Below, in pieces: positions 20,308 through 30,694 of a stretch of 64,000 bases of DNA. The translations under genes were made by a program, and so were the position numbers. Numbering within the stretch: position 1 is the stretch's first letter; every line of letters starts with the position of its first letter. Source of the stretch: Emiliania huxleyi CCMP1516 (lineage: Eukaryota > Haptophyta > Isochrysidales > Noelaerhabdaceae); NCBI RefSeq assembly GCF_000372725.1, contig NW_005201144.1:189341-253340 (forward strand). The letters are read 5' to 3'. The notes under the pieces were generated by a model that saw nothing but the letters and a program-made list of their open reading frames with translations, ran no database searches and was not told the DNA's origin.

Positions 20308-20979
20308 TCAGGCCACTGTGTGCTGCGTCCGAAAGAAGGAACGAAGTTCTGTCGTGTCGACCAGGTATGGGAGGTAGTTCATCTCTTGCACCCATGCCCA
20401 CAGCACAGGTGCCACATTTATGGGAGGGAAGGGATCGTCTCGACTCGGGGACAGCCGCTTCCGCAAAAAGATGGAGCCATACCCCCAGCCCGTCACCCTT
20501 TTCATCCAGTCCCGGATCGGCGAAATAGTGCAGCCGTTGCTGACCCCCGTGGCCTCCAACACGTATGTCGCGTCCTCAGGGCAGTCCATGGCGGCCATGG
20601 CTGCAGCGAGCTTCGCTGCCTCCTTGGGCTTGCCAGCGCAGCAAGCGTACGCGGCAAGGCACTCCCGAGGCACGCCTCGCAGCACAACCGCCACATGCTG
20701 CGGGCACTCGTCAAGGAGCAGGCCCGATGGGCCTGCCCCAGCTTTGCAGACGCGCTCCCAAAAGTTGCCGTCGGAAGGGTCAGACGTAAAGATGAGTACG
20801 TCCCCGGTCCGGGCAGCCTCCGCCGCCTCTTCGAATGTGATGGATGCCGCCACGAGAGGGCCCCGTCGCTTGCGGCAAGTCCGGCACGCACCCGCACAGG
20901 CCGCAACGAAAACTGCAACACAGAATGCGACGAAGGTCTCTCCCGCTGCAAGAGCGACGCGCAACGCCTCGACGCACAT
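20308..20979 (-). CDS. Permuted papain-like (YiiX/NlpC-type) protein with N-terminal membrane segment
   Basis: A 223-residue single-exon reading. Residues 5-32 (hydrophobic, VALAAGETFVAFCVAVFVAA) are a signal peptide or anchor, followed by a basic stop-transfer CRTCRKRRG. The globular part opens with AARTGDVLIFTSDPS, continues to ECPQHVAVVLRGVP, and later has ATYVLEATGVSNGC and GSIFLRKRL. The order GD-x-L-x-F, then H-V-A-V-V, then V-L-E-A-T is that of permuted papain-fold amidases and LRAT-like proteins (YiiX group), where the His after GD is catalytic and the Cys follows later; C in SNGCTISP is a candidate. Function would be an amidase or acyltransferase. It may extend by an unseen 3' exon. 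Fold call is by motif order. Confidence 0.5.
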   Translation of the reverse strand: MCVEALRVALAAGETFVAFCVAVFVAACAGACRTCRKRRGPLVAASITFEEAAEAARTGDVLIFTSDPSDGNFWERVCKAGAGPSGLLLDECPQHVAVVLRGVPRECLAAYACCAGKPKEAAKLAAAMAAMDCPEDATYVLEATGVSNGCTISPIRDWMKRVTGWGYGSIFLRKRLSPSRDDPFPPINVAPVLWAWVQEMNYLPYLVDTTELRSFFRTQHTVA

Positions 20980-21403
20980 TTAACCTCGCTCGAAGCAGCG
21001 GAAGCACCTGGCTGCCCGGCGTTTTAGCGGAAGCACCGGCTGCAGAGCGTTTTCGACCGACGACGGTCGCTAAAGCTTGCCGGCAAATGCCGCGCTGATC
21101 GCCCCGTGGCGACCGCCTTTGACTATATATTGTGGTGAATTTTTCCTCGATTTCTTTTGTTTAAATTCTTTCTTTTCGAGCCACAGCGTGAATTCTTGAC
21201 TTGGGCCCTCGGGGAGTCTGGAAATAGTGCCACCGTTTCAGAGACTCAACAGAGAGATATAGCCGTATCTGCTTTGTGCCACACACCAAATGGATGGATG
21301 ACGTTCTGCTTACGCGGTTACGGGGACGTATGTGCGCCGGGGCAGCTTGGCCTGCAAAGTCCAAAGAAACAAACCCGCGTGCCGAGAATCGCACCCACTG
21401 ACC
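20980..21403. other. Intergenic between two minus-strand genes, no gene seen
   Basis: Contains an AT-rich stretch around 21120-21180 with TATATATTG and TTTCTTTTGTTTAAATTC, unusual here and possibly the promoter of the upstream gene or the 3' flank of the START gene. No ORF with family motifs. Confidence 0.4.
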
Positions 21404-23691
21404 TCAATCCGCCCCATCGGGCTGTAGCACGGCCAATCGGCGGCGCAGCTCCTCGTAGGTGGCCGCGTCGTCGCTCGGCGGCACCATGAGGTGCGCGTGC
21501 TGCCCGTCCGGCTCGAACTTGGACGCCATCTTGTCGTACATCGGTATGAGGTTGGCGGCGACGTGCTTCATGAACCAGTCGATGGCGCGCGGCGGGAGGA
21601 GCTTCAGCTTCGGGTCGAGCTGCATGGTGGAGGACACGCGCGTCTCGTTCGGCGAGAGCACCTAGACGGTGGGTGTGGTGGGCAGCCTGAGGGAGGGGGC
21701 GCGTGGGGGAGAGGGGGCGGGAGGAGGAGGGGGGGGGGGGGGGGACTGAGAGAGCGCCTCAAACAGGAATCCGCCCGTGATGTCGATCGCCACCGAGCTG
21801 TCGGAGGTCAGCGCCGCCGCAGCGACTCGGGCGGGCTCGTCGGGCAGGCTGGACGGGTCGATGGAGCGGATGTAGCACATGACCGAGGTGGCGGAGAGGA
21901 TGTCGCCGTATCCGGTGAGGACCGCGTGCCGCGGCGCGAGGAAGGGGATCGGCACAGTCAGCGCCTTGATGTGGACGAAGCGCCGAAAGTTGGACGCGCG
22001 GCAGACCTGCAGCGCGGCCTTGATGCCGGGGATCCACGAGCCGTACAGCTCGGGCTGCAGCAGCGGCGCGAGCACGCACTCGATGCTGCGCGGGACGACG
22101 CCGACCACCTTCACCGCCATCCTGCCCCCGGGCAGCTCCTGCACGTACGTGTCCAGGTCGTACTGCTTGCAGCTCGACCGTGCGGAGCCGCCGCTCGGCC
22201 GCGAAGCCCGGTGCGCAACCCGCCTCCACTCGTCCGAAGCGATCATGTTCAGCTGGCTCTCGAGCTCCGCCTGCGGACGGGGCGGCAGGCGGGCTCGGAG
22301 ATCCCGGAAGGTGGGGCGGGCTTGGCGGCGGCGCGTCTGCGGCGAGCGGATGAGCGGGCGTGCGGGCGGGCGGGTGGCGGGCGGCGGAGGAGGCGGAGGA
22401 GGAGGCGGCGGCGGGCGGCGGGCGGCGGGCGGGCGGGCGGGCGGGCGGGCGGGCGGGCGGGCGGCGGTTGCGGTTGCGGTTGCGGTTGCGGCTGAGGGTG
22501 AGGGTGAGAGGTGAGGGTGGTGGACGGGTGGCCTCGGTGCGCAGAATGGTCGAGACGCGAATGTCGTCCCTCTCCCTGAGCGGCGGCTGAAGCCCCGCCT
22601 GGGAGGCGAGAGCCTCGAGGGCGAGCAGCCGCCGCATGGCGAGCAGGAACTGGTCCGCGCGGTAGAGCGCCTCGCACTCGCACAGCAGCCGCTCGATCTC
22701 CGCCTGCGAGACACGGCGCGGGCGTGGCACGGAGGTGGCACGGGCATGGCGCGGCAGAGGAGCGGCTCGAGCATCCTCGCCTCGTCCAGCGCCGCCGCGG
22801 CCGGAAGCAACAGCGCCGCCGCCCCGGCCGCTGTCCCGTCGATGCGTCCCGCGCACACCTCCTCCACATACGCTTGCCTTGGCGTCTTGAGCGAGGCGTG
22901 CTCGGGCGGTCGCTCGTGCAGCGCCGAGGCTGCAGCGGTCTCGGAGGGGGCCGACGTGGCGGGAGGCTCCTTCTCCTCTTCATCAAACACAACCTGCACC
23001 TCCGCTACTTCCGCTTCGGCCGCCTTCACCTCTGCCTCCGCCTCCACCTCCGCTGCTTCCACCTCCGCCTCCACCACCTCCACCACCTCCACCTGCATAG
23101 GGACGGCCCTCTGATGCACGAGGTCCGTGTCGGCAGCGGCGGTGGTCCACTCTGGGACACTGCGCCGCTCGTCCTGCTGAATTGTGGTGGCGGCAGCCCA
23201 GTTCGGCGGCTGGCGCGGCGGATCCTCCAAAGACACCTGGTGCGGGCGGAGGCGTGCAGTCAAGAGGGCCGACGCAGCGCTGCGCGGGCAGGCTGCAGCC
23301 CTGGCCCCTCGCTCGACCGCGTCTTGGCGCAGGCGGCCCACGGCGCGCGCGCGTGCGTGCGTGCGGGCGGTGTGGCACACACATCCTCTGCCCCCGAGAA
23401 CCACACAGGCGGCTGCACTCTCGGGTCGCCCGCCGCCGGCTCCGTCGGAAGCTTCGGCTGCTCGAGTGGCGCATCGTCCTCGCCGAGGCCACTGCCGGTG
23501 CCGCTGGTGCTGACGACCTCTCTCGCTCCCACTCGAGGCGGTCCTGGCACCTTTGCCGTTGCCTGGACGGCTGCTGTGCCCTGATCGCACGCCTCTGCTC
23601 CTGAGTCGGGCGGCGCTGCCTTCTTGCGGCGGCGGCGCAGACCGATGAAAGCCGTAAACGTGTTCACCTTGCGGCGAATTATCCGACCCAT
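21404..23691 (-). CDS. START-domain lipid-transfer protein with acidic N-terminal region
   Basis: Five exons fit: 23691-23383, 23236-22742, 22703-22533, 22270-21758 and 21661-21404, all in phase 0, about 581 residues. The START domain occupies the last two exons: DLDTYVQELPGGRMAVKVVG, ELYGSWIPGIKAALQV, VHIKALTVPIPFLAPRHAVL, ITGGFLFE, then TRVSSTMQLDPKLKLLPPRA and a C-terminal helix IDWFMKHVAANL, which closes the lipid cavity. Exon 2 is dominated by VEVVEAEVEAAEVEAEAE acidic repeats; exon 1 starts MGRIIRRKVNTFTAFIGL, basic and possibly membrane-associated. Introns 22532-22271 and 21757-21662 use GC donors with AG acceptors. The 22741-22704 intron would be only 38 bases, so that junction is uncertain. 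Likely a sterol or phospholipid carrier. Confidence 0.75.
22360..22500 (+). repeat. (GGCGGGC)n G-rich intronic repeat
   Basis: GGC/GGGC units then GCGGTT-type hexamers and GAGGGTGAGG within a START-gene intron. Runs of four or more G triplets make G-quadruplexes possible on the plus strand. Confidence 0.85.
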
Positions 23692-23844
23692 GCCTGTCAG
23701 TGGGACGTACGCCGCGCAAGTCGTACTGCTCGAGCGCGGCTCACGGCGAGCAAATGCGGCTGGCGATGCAGCCAAACACGGACAGAGTCCGGTTTACGTA
23801 GAAAAGAAATAGGAACGTGCTCAACACGGCAGCTTAAAATCCCT

Positions 23845-24362
23845 GTGTGGTGGCGGCGTGCCGTCCTCCCATCCCTCCCTTTGGTTGACCGTTCTTTTCT
23901 TTACGGCAGGCAGCGGCGCCGTCGAGGGGAGAGCGACGCGACAGAGGCTGTACCGTGTTTGTTATGACCCCCCCCCAATGAACACACCAGAGAGAGATTT
24001 TTAGCAATACCAGCCAGTGAGGGAGGGCGAGACGATCGAGGGGTCCCGTACCACGCGGAATCGACCCTATCCAGTGCTCAAGTGCTCAAGAGAAGTGCGA
24101 CAAGTAGAGAGAGAACGACGAGAGTGGGACGACCGCGAGCTGACCGCGAGGTGGCATGAAGGTTGCAGCGAGAATCGGCGAGGGGCTGCGAAGAGAGATA
24201 GGAAGAGGCAGACTCCCAAGGGTGGGCGACGGCTAGCGCATCACACTCCTCTCCTCTTAAAACCTCCCTGTGTGTGGTGGCGGGGCGTGCGCCGTGCCGT
24301 CCTCCCATCCCTCCATTGGGTTGTCTGTCTTCTTTCTTTCTTTTACGGCACTGGCGCGCATC
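23845..24362 (+). repeat. Tandemly placed dispersed repeats
   Basis: 23845-23910 and 24260-24362 are two copies of the GTGGTGGCGGCGTGCCGTCC..CTCCCATCCCTCC repeat. Between them, 23948-24085 is the TGTACCGTGTTTGTTATGAC ... AATGAACACACCAG ... GATCGAGGGGTCCCGTACCA repeat also found at 45254-45385; this copy carries an extra 27 bases (AGAGAGATTTTTAGCAATAC...). No gene is seen here. Confidence 0.85.
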
Positions 24363-24425
24363 GGAGTCAGGTCGTCTTCTGGTTAAAAAAAGAGGAGTAG
24401 TATAGCGTCCTGTCATCGCTCACAC

Positions 24426-26216
24426 TCACCGCTTTAGTCCCGCGTGTCTCAAATACTCTTGGAAGCCGATCTCGCCATGCAGCTCCACCTCGGTCCCGTC
24501 CGTTAGCTCGAGCTTGCGACCTACACTTGTTGCAGCACACGTGAAGTGAGAGGCCGTTCACAACACCCTCTGCGCGACAGCGGTTCGAACTCGGGACCCT
24601 CAACGCGGTACTTGTACTGATTGGAAGGGCGATACATAATCTCCGATCCCTGGTTGAACTCGGAGGCAACGACGTCGTCCCAGTACTCCTATTGCAGCCG
24701 CACCACGCCTCTCACTCGTCTCGCAGGGAGCAAGGGCGCCGAAACAGGCGTGCTCCTGGAAAGCGGCTTTTGCGTCCGCCACGCCAAGCTGCGCCAGCAT
24801 GCCGGCTAGCGCACTGCCTGCGAGCAAGCCGCGGCCCCCGCTCTGTCCCCTCCAGTAGTCTGTGCAGCCAGCGGCGTCGCCGAGGAAGAAGACGGGGACT
24901 GGCCGCCCGCCGTCGCTCGCGCACTCGGCGTCCTGTGTGGTGCTCGTCCAATACCACTCCGACCGTTGAGCGTAGTAGACAGCGACGGAGGAGTGGTCCG
25001 GGAGCGGCACCTCTAGCGCCTTGAGCTCCGCCAGGAGCGTGGCCCTGTACGCGAGAAACCACTCGGCCGCCTCTCCCTCGAGGCCCCCGCCCCCCGCCAG
25101 CGTGACGGGCTCGCGGGCAGTGCTGAAGCCGGCTGTCTTTTTGAAACCGTCGGGCATGGACGCAAAGACTGGCGTCAGCGGCGTCTCCGGGCCGAGCGGG
25201 GAGCGCGGGAAGGAGTAGATCTGAGCGTTGCGGTGCAAGTTGTTCGAGGCCACGTACGAGACGCCCCGCTTATCCAACGCGGCGCCGTTCATCGGTTTGC
25301 CTCCTCGCAAGTAGTTTTCATGTCCCTCGTGCCGAAAGGTGAGGTAGACCCCATCGCCCTGAGGCGTGTACGGCCGCCCCTCTGGCCCGGCCTCAACCTC
25401 GGGCAGGTCTGCTCTGTACTTGAAGGCGGTGGAGCCACCGCCAGTGCACAGCACCGCTGCCAGGTCGGCCACGCTCGTGATCCCGAGCCTAGGGCATGTC
25501 GCAAACCCGTTTCAGCTGTAGCTAGGGTCCGTAAGTGGTGCATCTAGGGTTGCAAACCCCTCGGGATGCTCCCCCTGCGCCGCTGCCAGCGCCTCTTGCA
25601 AGTGGCACCCGCCGATGTTGCTCGGAGAGCCGTCGGCGCAGCCCTGCACCTGCGCATTCACGTAGAAGATGCGGCCGCTAAACACGTCGCTTTCGAGGTA
25701 GCGACGCATAGACTCGCAGAAGGCGCCCGTGCAAAGCCAAGGCGTGTGGCGCACGTTGGGGAACGGGAGCACGTCGGCGGCCGCCTGAGGCGCGAGGATA
25801 GTGAGGATTTGAAGGTTGTCTGCCGCCACCGCGCATTGTGGAGCAAGTATTACGGCTGTTGCTGCTGCGCCTGGCGCCCGAGCAGGACTTGTTGTGCCGG
25901 AGCGTCCATCATGTCGTCGCGCACCGGAGGCGGCAGGTCGGCCATGAAGGAGAATGGTGGGACAAGTACTTGCGGCCGGAATGCGCTTCGGTGGTCAAAT
26001 ATGATGGCCTGTGGGAGACGTTGACGCATCAGATCTGTGAGTGGTTGCAGAGGGTCGGTGTGCGCAAGAGAGACGACTGTGCGTGTGCGTGTGATCCCGT
26101 GCTGAGCTCACTGTGGCAGACGGCTGCGAGGTGAGTAGCTTGTAGGTTGACCACAGACCAACTGGGCCGGCGCCAACGACCATGTAGAGGCGCCGGCCGG
26201 CTGAGGCGGTCATCAT
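24426..26216 (-). CDS. FAD-dependent monooxygenase-like oxidoreductase
   Basis: Exon 1 (26216-26112) has the dinucleotide-binding motif YMVVGAGPVGLWSTYKLL. Exon 2 starts at 26008 and supplies the second strand, AIIFDHRSAFRPQ, with Asp/Arg expected for FAD contact; 25829-25512 gives further sequence (NLQILTILAPQAAADVLP, RRYLESDVF). The main exon, from about 25472, holds KYRADLP, and FFLGDAAGCTDYWRGQSGGR, the GD motif that binds the FAD ribityl chain, with GLLAGSALAGMLAQLG after it. C-terminal exons give EYWDDVVASEFNQGSEIMYR and, after a 77-bp intron (24597-24521), GRKLELTDGTEVELHGEIGF to the stop at 24426. Junctions between exons 2 and 3 and before EYWDDVV are not resolved and could hide small indels. 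Substrate unknown. Confidence 0.7.
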
Positions 26217-26715
26217 AAGAACGACCGACCAATGCGACGACGTCCGTACCGTTCATGTTCATACTTGATACTTCGGCGTTGTGACACCTTCTGGATCTGA
26301 GCCTGATCTCGTCCCTCCCTGTCAGATCTGTCACGGCGAATTTACCCGGCACGAGGCTGATCTGGGCGAGGGGCGTGTCGCGCTCGAGGGTTTGTTCCTC
26401 ACGTCAGTAGACAGCTTTGGCTTCGACGCACCGACGGGGGCGCCTCCAAGCTCCATCGATCTGCCCACCCCCAGTGAGTCAGCGACAGGCGAACGAATCA
26501 TGTGCGGCAGGAGCGATGCGTGTATCGACCGCCGTTTCTGTGAAGGGTTTCCTTGTACCGCCGAGAAACTCCTCTTCTAGCTAGACAGTCGACTAGACTG
26601 GAACTCGTGTTGATCTCTACGCGACGATCGGAGTCCCAAGAGCCCAGAGTCGCCAGACCACGCCCCGAAACACTCAATCAACACCAGTGTACCCGACGTG
26701 TTGGCGGACACGTCG

Positions 26716-27882
26716 CTACTCAAAGATACGAATCGCGCTCGTGCACGGCTTGCGGCAGAGCGGGCACGCATCGAGCTGCCGGGCGCACCCCGCGCACAAG
26801 CAACGGTGGCCGCAAGGGACCTAGGGTCACGCCACGGATGCGTCATGGTCTGTCATGGTGTGTCACGGACAAGACAGCCCGCGGCGGCCGCACGCCAGCG
26901 CGTGCGTCGGCGCTGCGTCGAGACAGACCACGCAAGTCGGCGCCCTAGGCTGTGCCGGCACGCTGCTCGCATCCTCGGCAGCGGGGCGGAGAGCGGAGTG
27001 CGTGCCTATCGGAGGCGCGGTGGCAAGTCCGCGGCGGCATCTCGAGCAGAGCGCGCGGTGGCCGATGTCTCACCGGCAAGGGGCTCGGCGCGGGGCGCGT
27101 GGACGCAGAGCGCCGCCCTCAGCGCGGCGATGAGACCCGCGAGCGACCTGAATCCCGCACGGCGGATGCGCTCCAACAGACGCAGCGCCGCCCTCACCGG
27201 GTGCCTTGGCCGCGGCGACGGCGGCGGCGGCGGCAGCTCCGCAGTGCGAGCGGTGGCCGCTCGCCTCACCACCTCCTCTGCGGCTGCCTCCTCCATTTGC
27301 CGCCAAGTACCGCGCCGCCCGGGCCGCTGCCGTTGAAGCGGCGGAGCGGGTGGGCCGCTGCCACGAGCGACGGCGCTGATGGCCTGAGCGGTTGGGCAAG
27401 AGGTGAGGGCCCGTTCCTGTTCGGTGGGAAAATCTTCATTTTGCGGAGGGCAAGAGGAGAAAAAAGGATCGGAGAGGCGTGTGGATGCTGGCAGCGCGGA
27501 CCGTCACCCAGCGCTGGGCCTCGGAGGGCGACTCTGCGATGAGGCGCAGCTGCCGCTCCGGTGTGTGCACGACAAAGGAGCGGGACCCGCTCACGTCCGT
27601 CTCCACGCGGCAGTCGGCGCCAATGTTGACAAAGCCGCGCACCTTGTGCGAGCAGACGGCGTGTGTGTGCGAGCGTCGGCGTGAAGCTGCAGCTGTGTGG
27701 GTGAGTCGGGTGTGTGCAGCAGGCCGCGTGAGGCTGCGGACCTTGCCAACTCGGCAGTCGGCCTCCGACCTGAAGTAGAGCAGCGTCGCACTGGGCTGGG
27801 GCGTGAGGAAGAAGTAACGCTTCGCGGACGAAGGCGTGAAGGCGTGCGACTTGGCGTGGACCTTCTCGAGGTGGCCTTGCAT
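26716..27882 (-). CDS. PH-domain protein with C-terminal RING finger (putative E3 ligase)
   Basis: The PH domain is split over 27882-27742 and 27642-27502 (GT..AG intron, phase 0): GHLEKVHAKS, SSAKRYFFLTPQPSATLLYF, then RGFVNIGADCRVETD, SFVVHTPERQLRLIAESPSE and AQRWVT, where W is the invariant C-helix tryptophan. The last exon (26820-26716) and the one before, ending at 26896, encode a C3HC4 RING: TCVVCLDAAPTHAL then VPCGHRCLCAGCARQLDACP and LCRKPCTSAIRIFE, spliced through a GC..AG intron (26895-26821). C-terminal RINGs of this CGHxxxCxxC form occur in MDM2/IAP-like E3 ligases. The exons between 26960 and 27500 are not resolved, so two genes cannot be fully excluded, but strand, spacing and the open donor after the PH domain favour one. 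Confidence 0.65.
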
Positions 27883-28081
27883 GGCGGCAGCACAAGAAGG
27901 AGTTTTGATGATGCGAGAGAGGACGCATCCAACAGTCGGGAAGGTTTTTTTCTTTTTTACTGGGTATTATTATTAGACGGAAAAGGTTTTTATATTCTCG
28001 TCTTTCTTGGCCTCCGCCACCACCGATCTATCCTTCGCGCCTCCGTCCAGTTGCCGAGGGCGACCGACGCAAACTGTCCGC

Positions 28082-29085
28082 ATGAGCGGTACCTCTCAGC
28101 CGCTTCCGTCACCGACGGGAGCGGAGTGCTGCACTCCGTCGGGCCACCCGCCATCCTGCGGCTCAACACTGCGGCCGGAGCGGTTCGTCACGGTGCCACA
28201 CTCGCCGCCGTTCACCTGCTACGTGGCGCAGCCTCCGGGAGGAGCGCCGGCGCGAGGTGTCATCCTAGTGGTGCACGACATTTTCGGGCCGAGGTCGGGC
28301 CGGCACGCTCGCATCTGCGACGAGCTCGCGGCCGCCGGCTTTGTCGCCGCTTGCCCCGACCTGATCGGCGACGCCGACGAGCGCGCGAGTGCCCTCAACC
28401 CCGGCTGGCCGTCGTCAAAGGCGCACGAGGTCGGGATCGTCTGTCACCTCGTGTACCGGATCCGGTGGATGCTCAAGGCGGCCGCCGCAGGCAAGCGCAT
28501 GGACGAGATCGGGCGCAAGCTTGCCGCCACTCTCCACTACTGCAGAGGCGCGCACCCGCACGCCATCGCGGCCTGCGGCGCCGTCGGCTTTTGCTGGGGC
28601 GGCGGCGTCGTCGCCCGCTTGCTCTCAGAGGCGGGGGCGGAGAGGCTGCCCGTGCCCCTCGTCGGGGGCGTCGGCTTCCACCCATCGCACCGCGGGTGGG
28701 AGGCGGCCGATGTGGCGCGGCCACTGCTGCTCGCGCCCGCAGGCGACCCCCACCCGATCCCGAGGCGCAGCGCAACCTTCTGTGACCCGTCTCACCTGGC
28801 GCGAGCAGGCGACGACCCCGCCGCGGTGCAGCCCGGCGGCGCCCTCGCGCAGCCGCTCGCCGACCGCTTTGGCGGCGCGTGCGCGGCGGTGCGTCTATTT
28901 AGAGGTGCTACACGGGCGGGTGGCCTGCGGCGACACGGCTCGCGGTGTGAAAACAGGTGCCCTTCCCTGAGATGCTGCACGGGTGGATGACGCGGGGGCC
29001 GTTGGCCGACGCCGCCATCGAGAGGGACTACCAGCGAGGCATGCGGCTGGCGGTCGAGTGGCTGGGGGAGAGGATGAAGGCTTGA
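28082..29085 (+). CDS. Dienelactone hydrolase family protein
   Basis: Two exons, 28082-28888 and 28957-29085, with a 68-bp GT..AG intron, give about 311 residues. The alpha/beta hydrolase core is clear: GVILVVHDIFGPRSGRHARI with the oxyanion-side HDxFG, LAAAGFVAACPDLIGDADER, and the nucleophile elbow AVGFCWGGGVV, whose Cys is the family's nucleophile. The acid lies in the LLLAPAGDPHP segment, and the His is in the second exon (EMLHGWMTRGPLAD), followed by the usual C-terminal helix QRGMRLAVEWLGERMK. Cytosolic ester/lactone hydrolase of unknown substrate. In-frame TTG codons upstream are not used as starts; the first ATG is at 28082. An 18-base or longer T-rich stretch near 27945-28000 precedes it. 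Confidence 0.9.
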
Positions 29086-29595
29086 GTAGGGCGCGGCCGC
29101 ACGCGGTACTCGCTACTCACTGCGTAGCGTGAGAGGGGAACTCTTCACACTTTTTCAGACTTCACTTCACGTGTGCGCGGGCGTCTCGAAGGCGTCGTCG
29201 CTGCGGACGGCCTGGCAAGCGCGCACTCGCCTGTCCTCCGCGGCCATGCCCTCCCCGCCCGGGCGAGCGAGCAGCGCAAGGGCGGAGTCAGGAGCACTTG
29301 GAGCACTTGGAGTGCAGTCATTAGCCTCACATCCAGGGCCGGGGAGCTAAGAAGCGCACCCAGCGAGCCGGATGATCGGGATCGGGTTAGGGGCTAGAGA
29401 GCCCTAGCCCAGAGGTGGGGGTGCGCGTTCGCAGGGAAAGGGCCGTAAAGTAAACACGGTCTCCGAGGGTTGGACCCGCGTACCAGGTTTCCCCTTAACT
29501 GCAGGACGCCCCCTCTACTCGGAGCTAGTGGACATTACACTGTACACTATGCCCAAACACAGACACTTGCTTAAAGCCCGTAGCTCTGGGCCGGC
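29086..29595. repeat. Dispersed-repeat tract
   Basis: 29283-29400 is the inverted GGAGCACTTGGAGTGCAGTC ... CCAGGGCCGGGGAGCTAAGA AGCGCACCCAGCG repeat (see 2211). 29450-29535 (CTCCGAGGGTTGGACCC ... CTACTCGGAGCTAG) is inverted relative to 46385-46480. No gene is recognised. Confidence 0.65.
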
Positions 29596-30055
29596 GCGGG
29601 GGCCCCAGAGGGTGTCCATGCGGGGGGGAGATGGGGTCCCATGGCCCGCCGCAGGCGCCGATTTTTTCTAGATTTTTTCTTTTTTGGCGATTTTTTACTT
29701 GTTTTCATGGGAATTCGGCGTACTTGCGGCCATGCTATCACGCCTTGCGACAGCCTGTCGGCGCAGCTGACCGTGCCATGATGCACAATTGATCACCTGC
29801 ATAGCTCGCGGCCTTAGTATCAAGCATTCAGTGACGACCTGATCGTACGGCCAGTAGGAAGGTGTCCTTCCAGCGCGTGCACGCTTGTGGCGCAATGCGC
29901 GTCATGAACTGCCTCGGATTGGCTGCTGGCACTCTCGAGGCTATGCCTACACAGCCTCGCGCGCATGGGCAGTCAGGAGGGACCACGCACCTTCTCAGGA
30001 CAGCGCCGGTGCCTCTCTCTTGGACCGGCAAACTTGGTGGTATCGTGTCACCAAT
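29596..30055 (+). repeat. Dispersed repeat, copy 2 of 2
   Basis: Direct-orientation copy of 1-473, with similarity ending at CACCAAT. The copy runs into unique sequence that leads to the membrane/LRR gene; 30056-30694 shows no independent gene, although one frame stays open into that gene. Confidence 0.8.
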
Positions 30056-30694
30056 CGGATCGCGTTTTGTCGGTGTCTCACCCTGTCCTCTGCCGGCACG
30101 AATCTCTCCGGGCTGCTCCGAGCCCTTCCTGGCATGATCCGCGTCGGAGGAGGCCGATCCACTGCCGCAGCCCCGGCTCGGGACTGTTCGCCTGTTGTGA
30201 CGGTTCCCCCCCCCCTCGCCACCTGCATGTTCTCTTGCCGCCTCTTCTCATGGATCACAGGGGCCGCACAGCCGAAGCACACAAACACCCCACGTCCCTG
30301 CATGGCGTGGCAGAGGCGCGCCTTCATCCACTCTTCCGCCTCCCCCCCCACACGCGCCGATATCCGTTCAAGGATGGCACTAACCACCCCCTCAGCCACT
30401 CGCGCCGCCGCCGGCCCGTCTTCCGGTTTCACGTGGAACAGTGTGCGGAAGTTACAGCTTGTGTTTGTTCACACCCATGGCCGGCGGCCAGCGTGGGGAA
30501 GCGCTCCGTCCCGAGCGACTCGAGAGGGATCCCCACCGCTTGCCAGTGATGTGTCAGCGCTCCCGCCATTTCTGTTTCCCGGAAAATTCTCTTTGTGCTC
30601 GGCGTCTCAGAAAGGCGGCGTCTCATCATCAGCAAAAAAGCGAGCAGGTCCGAATTTCCTCACGCCTCTTTCTGCTCCTCGTTTGCCTGTGTGT

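Noticed and set aside
21370-21420. GGTGCGATTCTCGGCACG as a possible tRNA 3' part on the minus strand
   Set aside because: Lacks the GTTC core and no cloverleaf could be built.
24585-24620. GGTTCGAACTCGGGACC resembling a tRNA T-arm
   Set aside because: No matching acceptor, D or anticodon arms; it lies at an exon end and intron of the FAD enzyme gene.
26281-26580. 99-codon ORF with CQICHGEF, possibly a zinc finger
   Set aside because: Only one CxxC pair, no ATG at the start and no supporting neighbour exon.
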